DNA of 64,000 nt from Pseudomonas furukawaii (GCF_002355475.1 NZ_AP014862.1:4836001-4900000); one strand, 5' to 3'. Counted from the first letter of the stretch, positions 22,524 to 31,434 are shown. Translations and numbers: made by a program. The notes: generated by a model not told the origin, from the sequence alone.

Positions 22524-23419
22524 GCACCGTCTACGATCCGATGCGCGAAACCATCACCCTTCACGGTCTGGGCTTCATCCAGGTTCAGCTCCAGGGTGAC
22601 CAGCGCCTTCACGTCTGGCACCCCGACCTACCTCGCCGCAGTTGCTTTGAGCACTCGGCCATCCACAACCACCGATTCGACTTCGAGTCCCGCGTGCTGG
22701 TTGGGCAGCAGATCAACATCAACTACATCCCCGCACAGCCGATGCCTAACCTCGGCCTGGCGGCTACTCACACGCTCTACCTGCATGAGGGTCCCCGCAC
22801 AGCTCGAGGCGGGCGCCCCTGGGTGCCCGCTGGCGAGGCACGCATGGCCGAAAGCAGCCGAGACATCATCTTTGCCGGGGCCACTTACACCATGCGCGCA
22901 TACAACTTCCACCGCACAGAGCCAGGCGGTGACGGCAGGGTCGCCACCCTCATGAAAAAGTCGTGGGAGGGCCAGGCCGGGGCCACCTCCAGTTGCCTGA
23001 TCGGCGTGGAACCGGACACCGACTTCGACCGTTTCCAGCTCCCACCCTCGATCCTGTGGCAATACGTGCTGGAAGTTCTCGGAGGCCCCTGCGGCACCAT
23101 CATCGGTACCGGCAGCGAAACCAAGTCGATTTCTCTGCTCGATGCATGGGAAGCACTTGGACATGACCTTGGGTGCAATCCAGAAACGGACGAGGTACTG
23201 GCATCGGTGCGGTATGCCGCCACGCTAGCAAGCAATGACGCTGCTGTCGCAGCAATCACCTATGTGCTGGCGAACCCCTGCGAGGAGCCCCTGGAGTTTC
23301 TGCGCTGCTGGAACGAAGGCAACTTCGACGCCCTGCGCAAAGAGTGGGAGAACGTCCCAGATGAGGTGTTCATCGGCGCCGATCCTCTGTTCAAGCCCAG
23401 CAAGGAGAGCCAGGTATGA
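22520..23419 (+). CDS. Cupin-like protein
   Basis: A 299-residue protein with a probable cupin barrel in residues about 15-150. LHVWHPDLPRRSCFEHSAIHNHRFDFESRVLVG holds an HxH pair and an acidic residue in the positions used for metal binding, and TMRAYNFHRTEPGG supplies a later His on another strand. Residues 175-299 are a separate helical part (ILWQYVLEVLGG, EALGHDLGCNPETDEVLASVRYAATLAS). It is fused translationally to the following cytosine methyltransferase by a four-base overlap. The reaction is unknown; an oxygenase acting on nucleotides or DNA is a guess. Confidence 0.55.
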   Translation: MSTVYDPMRETITLHGLGFIQVQLQGDQRLHVWHPDLPRRSCFEHSAIHNHRFDFESRVLVGQQININYIPAQPMPNLGLAATHTLYLHEGPRTARGGRPWVPAGEARMAESSRDIIFAGATYTMRAYNFHRTEPGGDGRVATLMKKSWEGQAGATSSCLIGVEPDTDFDRFQLPPSILWQYVLEVLGGPCGTIIGTGSETKSISLLDAWEALGHDLGCNPETDEVLASVRYAATLASNDAAVAAITYVLANPCEEPLEFLRCWNEGNFDALRKEWENVPDEVFIGADPLFKPSKESQV

Positions 23420-25227
23420 ACAACCTCTACCGCATCCATCCCCAGTCCAGCTTCAATTTCGGTGGCCTGGTCATCGACAACTTCGCTGGCGGCGGCGGCG
23501 CCTCAACCGGGATCGAAATGGCCCTCGGACGCCCTGTGGATATCGCCATCAACCACGACCCCGAAGCCATCGCCATGCATGAGGTCAACCACCCCCACAC
23601 CAAGCACTATTGCGAATCGGTGTGGGAGGTCGACCCGCGCACCATCACCGGCGGCAAGCCCGTCGAGCTGGCCTGGTTCAGCCCCGACTGCAAGCACTTC
23701 AGCAAGGCCAAGGGCGGCAAGCCGGTGAAGAAGGAGATCCGGGGCCTCGCCTGGGTGGCCATCCGCTACGCCGCCACGGTGAAACCGCGCGTGATCATGC
23801 TGGAGAACGTCGAGGAGTTCATCACCTGGGGCCCACTGGCCGATGGCCGCCCCTGCCCGAAGAACAAGGGCCGGACCTTCAACAGCTTCGTCAACGCCCT
23901 GCGCCGCCACGGCTACCAGGTGGAGTGGCGCGAGCTGCGGGGCAACGCCTACGGCGCGGCAACCATCCGCAAGCGACTGTTCCTCATCGCCCGCTGTGAC
24001 GGCAGGCCCATCGCCTGGCCAGAGCCCACCCATGCGCCGGCCGACAGCCCAGAGGTGAAGGCAAAGCGCGCCCTGCCGCAGCGCCTGGCCGCCGATATCA
24101 TCGACTGGTCGATCCCCTGCCCGTCCATCTTCCTCACCCGCGAGGAGGGGAAGGCGGCAGGTGTGCGCCGGCCGCTGGCCGAGGCCACCATGCGCCGCAT
24201 CGCGCGGGGCATCCAGCGCTTCGTGCTGGACGCCGAGCAGCCCTTCCTGGTGAAGGTGAACCACGGCTACGACTATTTCCGCGGGCAATCCCTAGAGGAG
24301 CCCCTGCAGACCATGACCAGCAAGCTGGGCACTGGTCTGGTGGTGCCGAAGCTGGCCCCCTTCATCACCGAGCACGCCAACGGCACGACCCAGCGCAACA
24401 TGCCGATCGATGCCCCCCTGCGCACCATCTGTGCCGAGGTCAAGGGCGGTCACTTCGCCCTGGTAGCACCGACGCTGGTCCAGCTCGGCTATGGCGAGCG
24501 CGAAGGCCAAGCGCCCCGGGTGCCCGGTCTGGACAAACCACTGGGCACCGTGGTGGCCGGCGGCGGCAAGCACGGCCTGGTCGCTGCTTTCCTCGCCAAG
24601 CACTTCGGCGGCAACTACACCGGGCCGGGCGCCGATCTAGCCACCGCGCTCCACACCATCACCCCCCAGGACCATCACGCCTTGGTGACCGCCCACATCC
24701 AGCGAGACTTCACCGGCAGCACCGGCCACGCGGCAGACGAACCCCTGGCCACCGTCACCGCCGGCGGCAGCGGCAAGGCCGCACTGGTGGCTAGCAGCCT
24801 GGTGAAACTGCGCGGTACCAGCCGCCATGGCCAGCCCCTGGACGAGCCGCTGCACACCGTCAGCGCCCAGGGCAACCACCACGCCGAGGTGCGCGCGTTC
24901 CTGCTCAAGTACTACGAGCACGGCAATGGACAGGCCTTGAACGAACCCCTGCACACCATCACCACGAAAGACCGCATTGGCCTGGTTATGGTCAAGGGCG
25001 AGCCCTACCAGATCGTGGACATCGGCATGCGCATGCTGGAACCCCACGAGCTCTACGCGGCCCAGGGCTTCCCGGCCAACTACATCCACAACCGCACTGC
25101 CACCAAGCCCGAACTGAGCAAGGCCGCCCAGGTCCGCATGTGCGGCAACAGCGTCTGCCCGCCAGTGGCCGCCGCCCTGGTGCGCGCGAACCTGGTAGAG
25201 CAGCAGCAGAGCGAGGAGGCGGCATGA
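23416..25227 (+). CDS. DNA cytosine-5 methyltransferase with seven internal repeats
   Basis: A 603-residue m5C methyltransferase. Motif I is FAGGGGAS (23-30), the catalytic Cys is C92 in SPDCKHFS, motif VI is ENVEEF (130-135) and motif X/IX lies near AAQVRMCGNSVCPPVAAALV at the C-terminus. SPDC replaces the usual PPC, a known phage variant as I recall. Residues about 295-530 contain seven units of about 30-45 residues with the core (D/E)xPLxT(I/V)(T/S)A followed by LV. They sit in the target-recognition region. It overlaps both neighbours by four bases. Confidence 0.9.
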   Translation: MNNLYRIHPQSSFNFGGLVIDNFAGGGGASTGIEMALGRPVDIAINHDPEAIAMHEVNHPHTKHYCESVWEVDPRTITGGKPVELAWFSPDCKHFSKAKGGKPVKKEIRGLAWVAIRYAATVKPRVIMLENVEEFITWGPLADGRPCPKNKGRTFNSFVNALRRHGYQVEWRELRGNAYGAATIRKRLFLIARCDGRPIAWPEPTHAPADSPEVKAKRALPQRLAADIIDWSIPCPSIFLTREEGKAAGVRRPLAEATMRRIARGIQRFVLDAEQPFLVKVNHGYDYFRGQSLEEPLQTMTSKLGTGLVVPKLAPFITEHANGTTQRNMPIDAPLRTICAEVKGGHFALVAPTLVQLGYGEREGQAPRVPGLDKPLGTVVAGGGKHGLVAAFLAKHFGGNYTGPGADLATALHTITPQDHHALVTAHIQRDFTGSTGHAADEPLATVTAGGSGKAALVASSLVKLRGTSRHGQPLDEPLHTVSAQGNHHAEVRAFLLKYYEHGNGQALNEPLHTITTKDRIGLVMVKGEPYQIVDIGMRMLEPHELYAAQGFPANYIHNRTATKPELSKAAQVRMCGNSVCPPVAAALVRANLVEQQQSEEAA

Positions 25228-26414
25228 GCGAGAGGTACCAGCTTCACCTGGGCGACTGCCTCGTGGTTATGCGCAGCATGGACGACAACAGCGTGGACAG
25301 CATCGTCACCGACCCGCCCTACGGCCTGAGCTTCATGGGCAAGCGCTGGGACTGCGACGTGCCAGCGATCGAGGTGTGGGCCGAGTGTCTGCGCGTGCTT
25401 AAGCCGGGCGGTCACTTACTGGCGTTCGCCGGTACCCGCACCCAGCACCGCATGGCCGTTCGCATCGAAGACGCCGGCTTCGAGATCCGCGACCTGATCG
25501 CCTGGGTGTACGGCTCGGGCTTTCCGAAGTCGCGAAACCTGGATGGCGACTGGCAGGGCTGGGGAACGGCGCTCAAGCCGGCCATGGAGCCAATCACCAT
25601 CGCCCGAAAGCCGCTGGCCGGGACGGTTGCCGCGAACGTGCTGGCCCACGGTACCGGCGCGCTGAACATTGACGGTTGCCGTATACCGGCAGAGGCCATG
25701 CAGCCGAACACTGGCGCAGGAGGCCTACCCCGGCGCCGGCCAGAGGAGCAGCGCGGCGCCGGGGTCGTAGCTCAGCCGCACCCGAGCGGCCGGTGGCCAG
25801 CCAACCTGATCCATGACGGCAGCGCCGAGGTGGTGGAAGCATTCCCCGATGAGACCGGCGCCAGTGCACCGGTGAAAGGGACCGAGCCGACCGCCAACGG
25901 CTTCAGCGGTGCCGTGAAGTACAGCGGGATGCTCGATCGAGTGCCCGGTGCCTTCCACGGCGACTCGGGCAGCGCGGCTCGCTTCTTCTACTGCCCCAAG
26001 ACCAGCCGCCTGGATCGCAACGAGGGCTGCGAGGACATGGAGCGCAAGCCCCTGCACTGGTCCAGCGGCGACCAGAACCCCGGGAGCTTCCAGTCAGCGG
26101 GTACCGACAAAAGCAGCCAGAACCACCACCCCACGGTGAAGCCCACCGACCTGATGGCCTACTTGTGCCGCCTGGTCACACCGCCCGGCGGAACGGTGCT
26201 GGACCCGTTCATGGGCAGCGGCAGCACAGGCAAGGCGGCCATGCGCGAGGGATTCCGGTTCATCGGCTGCGAGCTGTCGCCGGAGTACTTCGCGATCGCG
26301 CAGGCGCGCATCGGTCATGAACTCGATCGAGCGAACGCGGCGATCGAGGAAGCAGCTGCTCGAGCAGCACAACTCGATATCTTCGCCATAACACCGCAGG
26401 AGGATGCCGCATGA
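25224..26414 (+). CDS. DNA amino-methyltransferase (DPPY class)
   Basis: A 396-residue N6-adenine or N4-cytosine methyltransferase. Motif IV DPPY is at residues 30-33, preceded by LHLGDCLVVM. The SAM motif I DPFMGSGSTGKAAM comes near residue 330, so the order is that of the beta class. HHPTVKPTDLMAYLCRLV precedes it. Residues about 140-290 are a large insertion with GRWPANLIHDGS and ARFFYCPKTSR, likely target recognition. Start at 25224 overlaps the m5C gene stop; together they would protect the phage genome from restriction. Confidence 0.9.
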   Translation: MSERYQLHLGDCLVVMRSMDDNSVDSIVTDPPYGLSFMGKRWDCDVPAIEVWAECLRVLKPGGHLLAFAGTRTQHRMAVRIEDAGFEIRDLIAWVYGSGFPKSRNLDGDWQGWGTALKPAMEPITIARKPLAGTVAANVLAHGTGALNIDGCRIPAEAMQPNTGAGGLPRRRPEEQRGAGVVAQPHPSGRWPANLIHDGSAEVVEAFPDETGASAPVKGTEPTANGFSGAVKYSGMLDRVPGAFHGDSGSAARFFYCPKTSRLDRNEGCEDMERKPLHWSSGDQNPGSFQSAGTDKSSQNHHPTVKPTDLMAYLCRLVTPPGGTVLDPFMGSGSTGKAAMREGFRFIGCELSPEYFAIAQARIGHELDRANAAIEEAAARAAQLDIFAITPQEDAA

Positions 26415-26878
26415 GCAAGCGCAAACCCTACAACCACCGCGCCAGGGTTCACGCCTACTTCAAGGCCATGCTCCGCATCAACCATGTGGCGGTGGTCGAT
26501 GCAGAGGCTAGCGACGTCCAAACGCTGATCAACTGGAAGAACGCAGCCCTGATCACCTCGAAGGCCCGCCCCACCATCGTCGACGCGGTGTGCGACATCC
26601 CACACCAGTGGTGCATCTACCTGGCCGCGCTCTGCCGTGACCAGGCCGGTACGCGCTACATGAAGTCCATTGAGGTGGCGCCCCAGGGCGCCTACCTCGC
26701 CAAGGACCTCGAGCAGGTCATCGAGACCTACAGCGTTGAGTTGAAAGATGGCTGCAACCCGCAACACCTGCAGGGCATGGCCTGGATCGCGATCCCGGAC
26801 ACCGTTTCCCTGGAAGAGCCCCAGGCCGCCCGCGTCTTCGATGCCGTCGGCGCCTGGCCAACAAAGGAGGCAGCATGA
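26411..26878 (+). CDS. Phage hypothetical protein
   Basis: Unrecognised 155-residue protein, basic at the N-terminus (MSKRKPYNHRARVHAYFKAMLRIN). A central segment LITSKARPTIVDAVCDIPHQWCIYLAALCRDQAG suggests a helical core. It overlaps both the methyltransferase and the AlpA-like gene by four bases. Similar proteins occur beside phage methyltransferases, but I know no assigned function. Confidence 0.6.
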   Translation: MSKRKPYNHRARVHAYFKAMLRINHVAVVDAEASDVQTLINWKNAALITSKARPTIVDAVCDIPHQWCIYLAALCRDQAGTRYMKSIEVAPQGAYLAKDLEQVIETYSVELKDGCNPQHLQGMAWIAIPDTVSLEEPQAARVFDAVGAWPTKEAA

Positions 26879-27072
26879 ACAACAAGCCACTCGACCGCCT
26901 CATCAAGATCGAGGAGGTCATGCTGCAGATCGGCATGGGCCGGACGAAGCTCTACGACATGATCCAGCTCGAAGAATTTCCAGCACCTGTGAAGCTGGGG
27001 CGCTACTCGCGATGGTCACAGCTGGAGGTTCAGGACTGGATCGAACAGCAAAAAGGAAAAAGGGCGGCTTGA
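26875..27072 (+). CDS. AlpA-family regulator, possible excisionase
   Basis: A 65-residue winged-helix protein: LIKIEEVMLQIGMGRTKLYDMIQLEEFPAPVKLGRYSRWSQLEVQDWIEQQK, the complete AlpA/MerR-like excisionase pattern. It is the last gene of the rightward operon and converges on the integrase, so it is the best candidate for the recombination directionality factor; a transcription regulator of int is the alternative. Confidence 0.85.
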   Translation: MNNKPLDRLIKIEEVMLQIGMGRTKLYDMIQLEEFPAPVKLGRYSRWSQLEVQDWIEQQKGKRAA

Positions 27073-27081
27073 GCCGCCCTT
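27053..27081 (-). terminator. Shared terminator between alpA-like gene and integrase
   Basis: AAGGGCGGCT-CA-AGCCGCCCTT hairpin followed on the minus strand by TTTCCTTTTT. It overlaps the 3' end of the AlpA-like gene and stops integrase transcription; the plus-strand copy has no good T tract. Confidence 0.75.
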
Positions 27082-28255
27082 ACTCATTGACCGCCGACAA
27101 GCAGAAGTCCTGCCACCAACGCATCATTTCCACCCGCTCGGGCAGGTACTGGGCATGGTTATAGGCGGCCTTGGTTTGGTTGCCCTCTGCATGAGCCAGT
27201 TGGATCTCAATCACTTCCCCGCGGAATAGGCCCGATTCGTAGAGATGTGTTGAAGCCGTGGCCCGGAAATCATGGCAGGTAAACCCCTTCATACCGAGTC
27301 GCTCAAGCGCCCGATTGAAGGTCGAGCCATCCACCGGTTTGTCGGGGTGCCGCAGTCCGGGGAACATCAGGCCGCGCCCGCCAGTGATGGAGTGCAACTC
27401 CTTCAGCAGTTCGACCGCCCGCGGCGGAAGCGGTACCAGGTGGCGCCGCCGCTTCTTCATGAACTCCGCCGGGATATCCCAGAGCGCTGCCTCGAGATCC
27501 ACGTCCTCCCACCGCCCACGTCGGATCTCCACTGTCCGTAGAAACAGCAGCTGCATCAATTCCAAGGCGATGGTGTTGGTCCGAAAGCCGCCATAGGTCT
27601 TCAGCTGCTCTCGGAAGTGGGCCATGTCCGCTACCGACATCGGTCGACTGTGCTCAATGGGCTTCCGCACGAATGCACCATACAACGCAGATGCCGGATC
27701 AGCGTCGGCCCGCAGCGTACGAACGGCAAAGCGGAACATCTGCGAAAGCCAGTTACACAGGGATATGGCGTAGTAGGTCGCACCACGCTTCTCCATCCGC
27801 CGCAAGCACTCAAGCAGGTGGGCCGCCGTCACGTCACGCACCGGCATCTTGCCCACATAGGGGAATAGGTTCTTGGCGAACGCCCGGGTCAGTTGGTTAC
27901 GGTATCCATCGCTGATTCCTACCTTGCCGTTGATCCACTCCAAGGCGACCACTTTAAAGGAGGACTGATTCTCCAGGGACTGCCGCGCCCGATCAGTGCG
28001 CCGCACATGCGCCGGGTGTCGGCCTTGCTTGACCAAGGCCCGAGCCTTGTCTCGCTCAGCCCTTGCCTCAGCCAGGCCCATCTCAGGATACTCGCCCAAG
28101 GCAAAGACGTTTTCCTTTCCGTCGATCTTGTACCGGTACCGCCAGTACTTGCCGCCGGTCGGCCGGATTTCTACGAACAGCCCGCGCTCGTCTGTGAGCT
28201 TACGAGGCTTGTCGCCCGGCTTCGCCTGCCGGACCTGGACATCTGTGAGTGGCAT
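27080..28255 (-). CDS. int: Tyrosine integrase (DUF4102 family)
   Basis: A 391-residue site-specific recombinase. The N-terminal arm-binding DUF4102 domain (LTDVQVRQAKPGDKPRKLTDERGLFVEI) covers about residues 1-90, the core-binding domain about 100-195 and the catalytic domain 205-375 with R240 (FLRTVEIR), H328/R331 (CHDFRATAS), H355 (LAHAEGN) and nucleophile Y365 (KAAYNHA). All catalytic residues are present, so it should be active. It reads away from the tRNA genes, toward the phage interior, with its start side facing the host junction. Confidence 0.95.
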   Translation of the reverse strand: MPLTDVQVRQAKPGDKPRKLTDERGLFVEIRPTGGKYWRYRYKIDGKENVFALGEYPEMGLAEARAERDKARALVKQGRHPAHVRRTDRARQSLENQSSFKVVALEWINGKVGISDGYRNQLTRAFAKNLFPYVGKMPVRDVTAAHLLECLRRMEKRGATYYAISLCNWLSQMFRFAVRTLRADADPASALYGAFVRKPIEHSRPMSVADMAHFREQLKTYGGFRTNTIALELMQLLFLRTVEIRRGRWEDVDLEAALWDIPAEFMKKRRRHLVPLPPRAVELLKELHSITGGRGLMFPGLRHPDKPVDGSTFNRALERLGMKGFTCHDFRATASTHLYESGLFRGEVIEIQLAHAEGNQTKAAYNHAQYLPERVEMMRWWQDFCLSAVNE

Positions 28256-28572
28256 AGGTGGGTATCGCCTAGTGGGTAAAAATACCCCGCTTTAATACCC
28301 GCTTTTTTGTTGGCTGGAACAGCACGCCACGGAACACCCACGAACACCAACGCCATGCAGCCCGCAGCCTGCGCGGGTGAAAAGAATGCAAAAAAACGGC
28401 CGAGAACGGCCTGCGCAGTCAATGTGGATGATCTTTCGTTGCGGCATGGCGGTCGGCGATGCGTAAGGTTCACGAATGATATCGCGTCCGGCTGCCTAGG
28501 CTCCCGTCGGAACACGCGCCCCATCAGAATCGCTAAATATTTGAGGAAAAAAGATTTTTCCCCACAAACCGT
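28256..28572. other. Noncoding phage-host junction region
   Basis: No gene is supported here. Bases 28260-28303 hold several GGGTA/TACCC copies including the palindrome GGGTA-AAAA-TACCC, probable integrase arm sites or int promoter operators. A hairpin GGCCGTTCTCGGCC followed by T7 on the minus strand lies at 28392-28413 and looks like a terminator for leftward transcription. The prophage boundary must lie in or close to this stretch. Confidence 0.55.
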
Positions 28573-28600
28573 TTGACAGTTCCCATCAGAACTGTAGAAT
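28573..28600 (+). promoter_or_regulatory. Promoter of the first tRNA-fMet gene
   Basis: Consensus -35 TTGACA (28573-28578), 16-base spacer and -10 TAGAAT (28595-28600). The GC-rich GCCGGC discriminator is typical of stable RNA promoters. The expected start nearly coincides with the mature tRNA 5' end. Confidence 0.85.
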
Positions 28601-28606
28601 TGCCGG

Positions 28607-28683
<77 letters not shown>

Positions 28684-28692
28684 AATTCGAGC

Positions 28693-28720
28693 AAAGGCCA
28701 CTCTTCGGAGTGGCCTTTTT
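28693..28720 (+). terminator. Terminator of tRNA-fMet copy 1
   Basis: AAAGGCCACTC-TTCG-GAGTGGCCTTTTT, UUCG-type loop, T tract on the plus strand. Confidence 0.9.
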
Positions 28721-28765
28721 CGTTTGGGCTGAAAGTAACCATTTGATTTAAATGGAAGAAATCGT

Positions 28766-28793
28766 TTGACAGCCCCCTCCAGAACTGTAGAAT
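28766..28793 (+). promoter_or_regulatory. Promoter of the second tRNA-fMet gene
   Basis: TTGACA (28766-28771), 16-base spacer, TAGAAT (28788-28793); matches the first copy except in the spacer. Confidence 0.85.
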
Positions 28794-28799
28794 TGCCGG

Positions 28800-28876
<77 letters not shown>

Positions 28877-28885
28877 GATTCGAGC

Positions 28886-28913
28886 AAAGGCCACTCTTCG
28901 GAGTGGCCTTTTT
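28886..28913 (+). terminator. Terminator of tRNA-fMet copy 2
   Basis: Same AAAGGCCACTC-TTCG-GAGTGGCC stem as copy 1, followed by T5. Confidence 0.9.
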
Positions 28914-29028
28914 CGTTTCCGTCCTTTTCCCCCTCCCCCGCCCGTCCAGGCGCTCCGTCGGCACGCCGTTCGCGACAGCCTCCACTTCTATACTTCTAGC
29001 GCGCCCATCCATCTATTGGAGGTCGGCC

Positions 29029-31434
29029 ATGCCTGCGTCCTGCGTGCCCAGCGAAGAAGTCGAATACCTGAACCGCGCCCTGCGGACCCTGAGCGGCTGC
29101 AATCGCGCCCTGCTGCGCGCCGAGGACGAGGCCTTCCTGTTCCAGGAGATCTGCCGCGTGGTGGTGGAGGAAGGCGGCTACCGCATGGCCTGGGTTGGTC
29201 GCGCCGAGCAGGACGAAGCGCAGACGGTGACCCCCATGGCCCATGTCGGCCTCGACCAGGACTACGTGAATTCCCTGCAGATGACCTGGGCCGACCGGGA
29301 GCGCGGGCGCGGCCCCACCGGCACCGCCATCCGCACCGGCACCCCCACGCTCAGCCGCAATATCCTCACCGATCCCAAGGTCGGCCCCTGGCGGGAGAAC
29401 GCCATCACCCACGGCATCGCCTCGGTCCTGTCGCTGCCCCTGCGGGTGGACGGCCGCGTCTTCGGTGCCCTGGCCATCTGCGCCAAGGAGCCGGATGCCT
29501 TTGGCGAACGGGAGCTGGCGCTGCTCAGCGAGGCCGCCGACGACCTGGCCTTCGGCCTCCAGGCGCTGCGTGGCAAGGCCCAGCGACGCCAGGCGGAACG
29601 GCAGGTGGAAACGCTGAATCGCGCCCTGGCTACCCGGGTGGCGGTGAACCACGCGGTGATCCACGCCACCGATGAAACGCCGCTGCTGGCGGAAATCTGC
29701 AGGGTGCTGGTGGAGGAATGCGGTTACCGCCAGGCCTGGGTGGACTATCGCCAGTCTGACCCGACCCGCCCCTACCGGATGATGGCCTGCGATGCCGCCG
29801 ACGGCATCTGCCAGGGCTGGGGTTCGGGGCGGCATGACGCCAGCTTCCACGGTCGGCTGGAACAGAACCTCGAGGCCGGACAACCCCTGGTGATGCGGGA
29901 CCTGCTCAACACTCCCACTGCGGCCTTGCACCAGGAAGCCCGGGAGCTTGGCTTCGCCGCCGCCCTGGTCCTGCCCCTCAAGGTGGACGACGACCTGATC
30001 GGCATGCTGGTGATCATGGCCGAACACGCCGACGCCTTCGACGATCCGGAAGTGGAGCTGTTGCTGGCCATGGCCAACGACCTGGCGTTCGGCATCGCCG
30101 CCCTGCGTACCCGTGCCCGGGCAGTGGAAGCCGAAACCACCATCCGCCGCATGGCCTTCGAAGACACCCTCACCGGCCTCCCCAACCGCTTGCGCTTGCG
30201 GGAACTGCTGGACGACGCCATCAGCGTCGCCCGACAGGACCGTCGCCCCTTCGGCCTGCTGCACCTGGAGATCGCCCGTAACCAGGAAATCAACGAAACC
30301 CTCGGCTACCGGGAAGGCGATCGCCTGCAGGTGGAGATCGCCACGCGCCTGACGCAAGTGGTGGGCCCCGAGCGTACGGTGGCACGAATGGGGGAATGCG
30401 AATTCGCGGTACTCATGCCCAACGGCGGCGCCGAGCAGGCCTCGCAGTTGGCGAGACAGATCCTCACGGCCCTCTACGATCCGGTGGAACTTTCCGGCCT
30501 CTTCCTGGAAGCCCGCGCCAGCATCGGCATCGCGCTCTATCCCGGCCATGGCACGGCTCCGGAATCGCTGATTCGTCGCTCCGGCAGCGCCATGGAGCAG
30601 GCGAAACGAGCCAATGCGGGCTTCGCGCTGTTCCAGGGCGGGCTCGACCAGGAATGCGCCCAGCACCTGACGCTGATGGGCGACCTGCGCCGGGCCATCG
30701 ACCGCAACGAACTGCTGCTCTACTACCAGCCCAAGGTGGAGATCGCCAGCAACCGCGTGTGCGGCACCGAGGCCCTGGTGCGCTGGCGCCACCCGCAGCA
30801 CGGCATGCTGCCGCCGGACGAGTTCGTGCGCCTGGCGGAGAACACCGGCCTGATCACCCCGCTGACCCTCTGGGTCCTGGATACCGCCCTGGGCCAGCGC
30901 TACGCCTGGCACGAAGAGGGCGACGAGCGCCCCATCTCGGTCAACCTGTCGGCCCACGACCTGCGGGATCCGCGCCTGCTGGAACGTATCCAGGGCTCCT
31001 TCGCGACCTGGGGGGCCAAGCCCCACTGGATCGAGTTCGAACTCACCGAAAGCGCCCTGATGGAGGACCCGGTAGCCTCCATGCAAACCCTCAGCGCCCT
31101 CAAGGAACTGGATGCGCACCTGACCATCGATGACTTCGGCACGGGTTACTCATCCCTGGCCTATCTGCAGAAACTGCCGGTGGACTCCCTGAAGATCGAC
31201 CAGTCGTTCGTCACCCGCATGACCAGCAACGACGGCTCGGCGAAGATCGTCCGCTCCATCATCGAACTGGCCCACAACCTGGACCTGACCGTGGTGGCCG
31301 AAGGCGTGGAGGACCAGCTCACCCTCAACCAGCTTGGCCAGTTCGGCTGCGATATCGTCCAGGGCTATCGCATCAGCCAGCCGATTCCCGCCGAGCAGTT
31401 CCGCGACTGGGAGGTCCGCTCCACCTGGCACTGA
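29029..31434 (+). CDS. GAF-GAF-GGDEF-EAL c-di-GMP signalling protein
   Basis: An 801-residue cytoplasmic protein starting at 29029 after GGAGG at seven bases; the frame upstream crosses the tRNA terminator. Two GAF sensor domains lie at about 25-180 and 205-360. The GGDEF domain (about 372-535) is degenerate: the signature reads MGECEF at 454-459, so diguanylate cyclase activity is unlikely. The EAL domain (about 548-795) keeps TEALVRW (581-587), NLSAHDL, ELTES and DDFGTGYSSLAYLQ (701 on), so c-di-GMP phosphodiesterase activity is expected. No membrane segment is seen. Monocistronic in this context. Confidence 0.92.
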   Translation: MPASCVPSEEVEYLNRALRTLSGCNRALLRAEDEAFLFQEICRVVVEEGGYRMAWVGRAEQDEAQTVTPMAHVGLDQDYVNSLQMTWADRERGRGPTGTAIRTGTPTLSRNILTDPKVGPWRENAITHGIASVLSLPLRVDGRVFGALAICAKEPDAFGERELALLSEAADDLAFGLQALRGKAQRRQAERQVETLNRALATRVAVNHAVIHATDETPLLAEICRVLVEECGYRQAWVDYRQSDPTRPYRMMACDAADGICQGWGSGRHDASFHGRLEQNLEAGQPLVMRDLLNTPTAALHQEARELGFAAALVLPLKVDDDLIGMLVIMAEHADAFDDPEVELLLAMANDLAFGIAALRTRARAVEAETTIRRMAFEDTLTGLPNRLRLRELLDDAISVARQDRRPFGLLHLEIARNQEINETLGYREGDRLQVEIATRLTQVVGPERTVARMGECEFAVLMPNGGAEQASQLARQILTALYDPVELSGLFLEARASIGIALYPGHGTAPESLIRRSGSAMEQAKRANAGFALFQGGLDQECAQHLTLMGDLRRAIDRNELLLYYQPKVEIASNRVCGTEALVRWRHPQHGMLPPDEFVRLAENTGLITPLTLWVLDTALGQRYAWHEEGDERPISVNLSAHDLRDPRLLERIQGSFATWGAKPHWIEFELTESALMEDPVASMQTLSALKELDAHLTIDDFGTGYSSLAYLQKLPVDSLKIDQSFVTRMTSNDGSAKIVRSIIELAHNLDLTVVAEGVEDQLTLNQLGQFGCDIVQGYRISQPIPAEQFRDWEVRSTWH

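Larger units (their letters stand above)
1..28560. mobile_element. Lambda-type prophage, right-hand part
   Basis: Contiguous phage genes run from the left edge to the integrase: leftward late genes, a divergent CI/Cro switch, a rightward early operon and a tyrosine integrase reading left. Head genes follow lambda order (terminase, gpW, portal, protease, decoration, capsid, head-tail joining). The left end is outside the window. The right end lies somewhere between the integrase start (28255) and the first tRNA-fMet promoter (28573); no att repeat can be assigned because the partner copy is not visible. Confidence 0.95.

Noticed and set aside
28307-28576. 89-codon plus-strand frame between integrase and tRNA
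   Set aside because: Crosses the tRNA promoter, no ribosome site, no family resemblance.
28996-31119. 707-residue minus-strand frame
   Set aside because: Antisense to the GAF-GGDEF-EAL gene.
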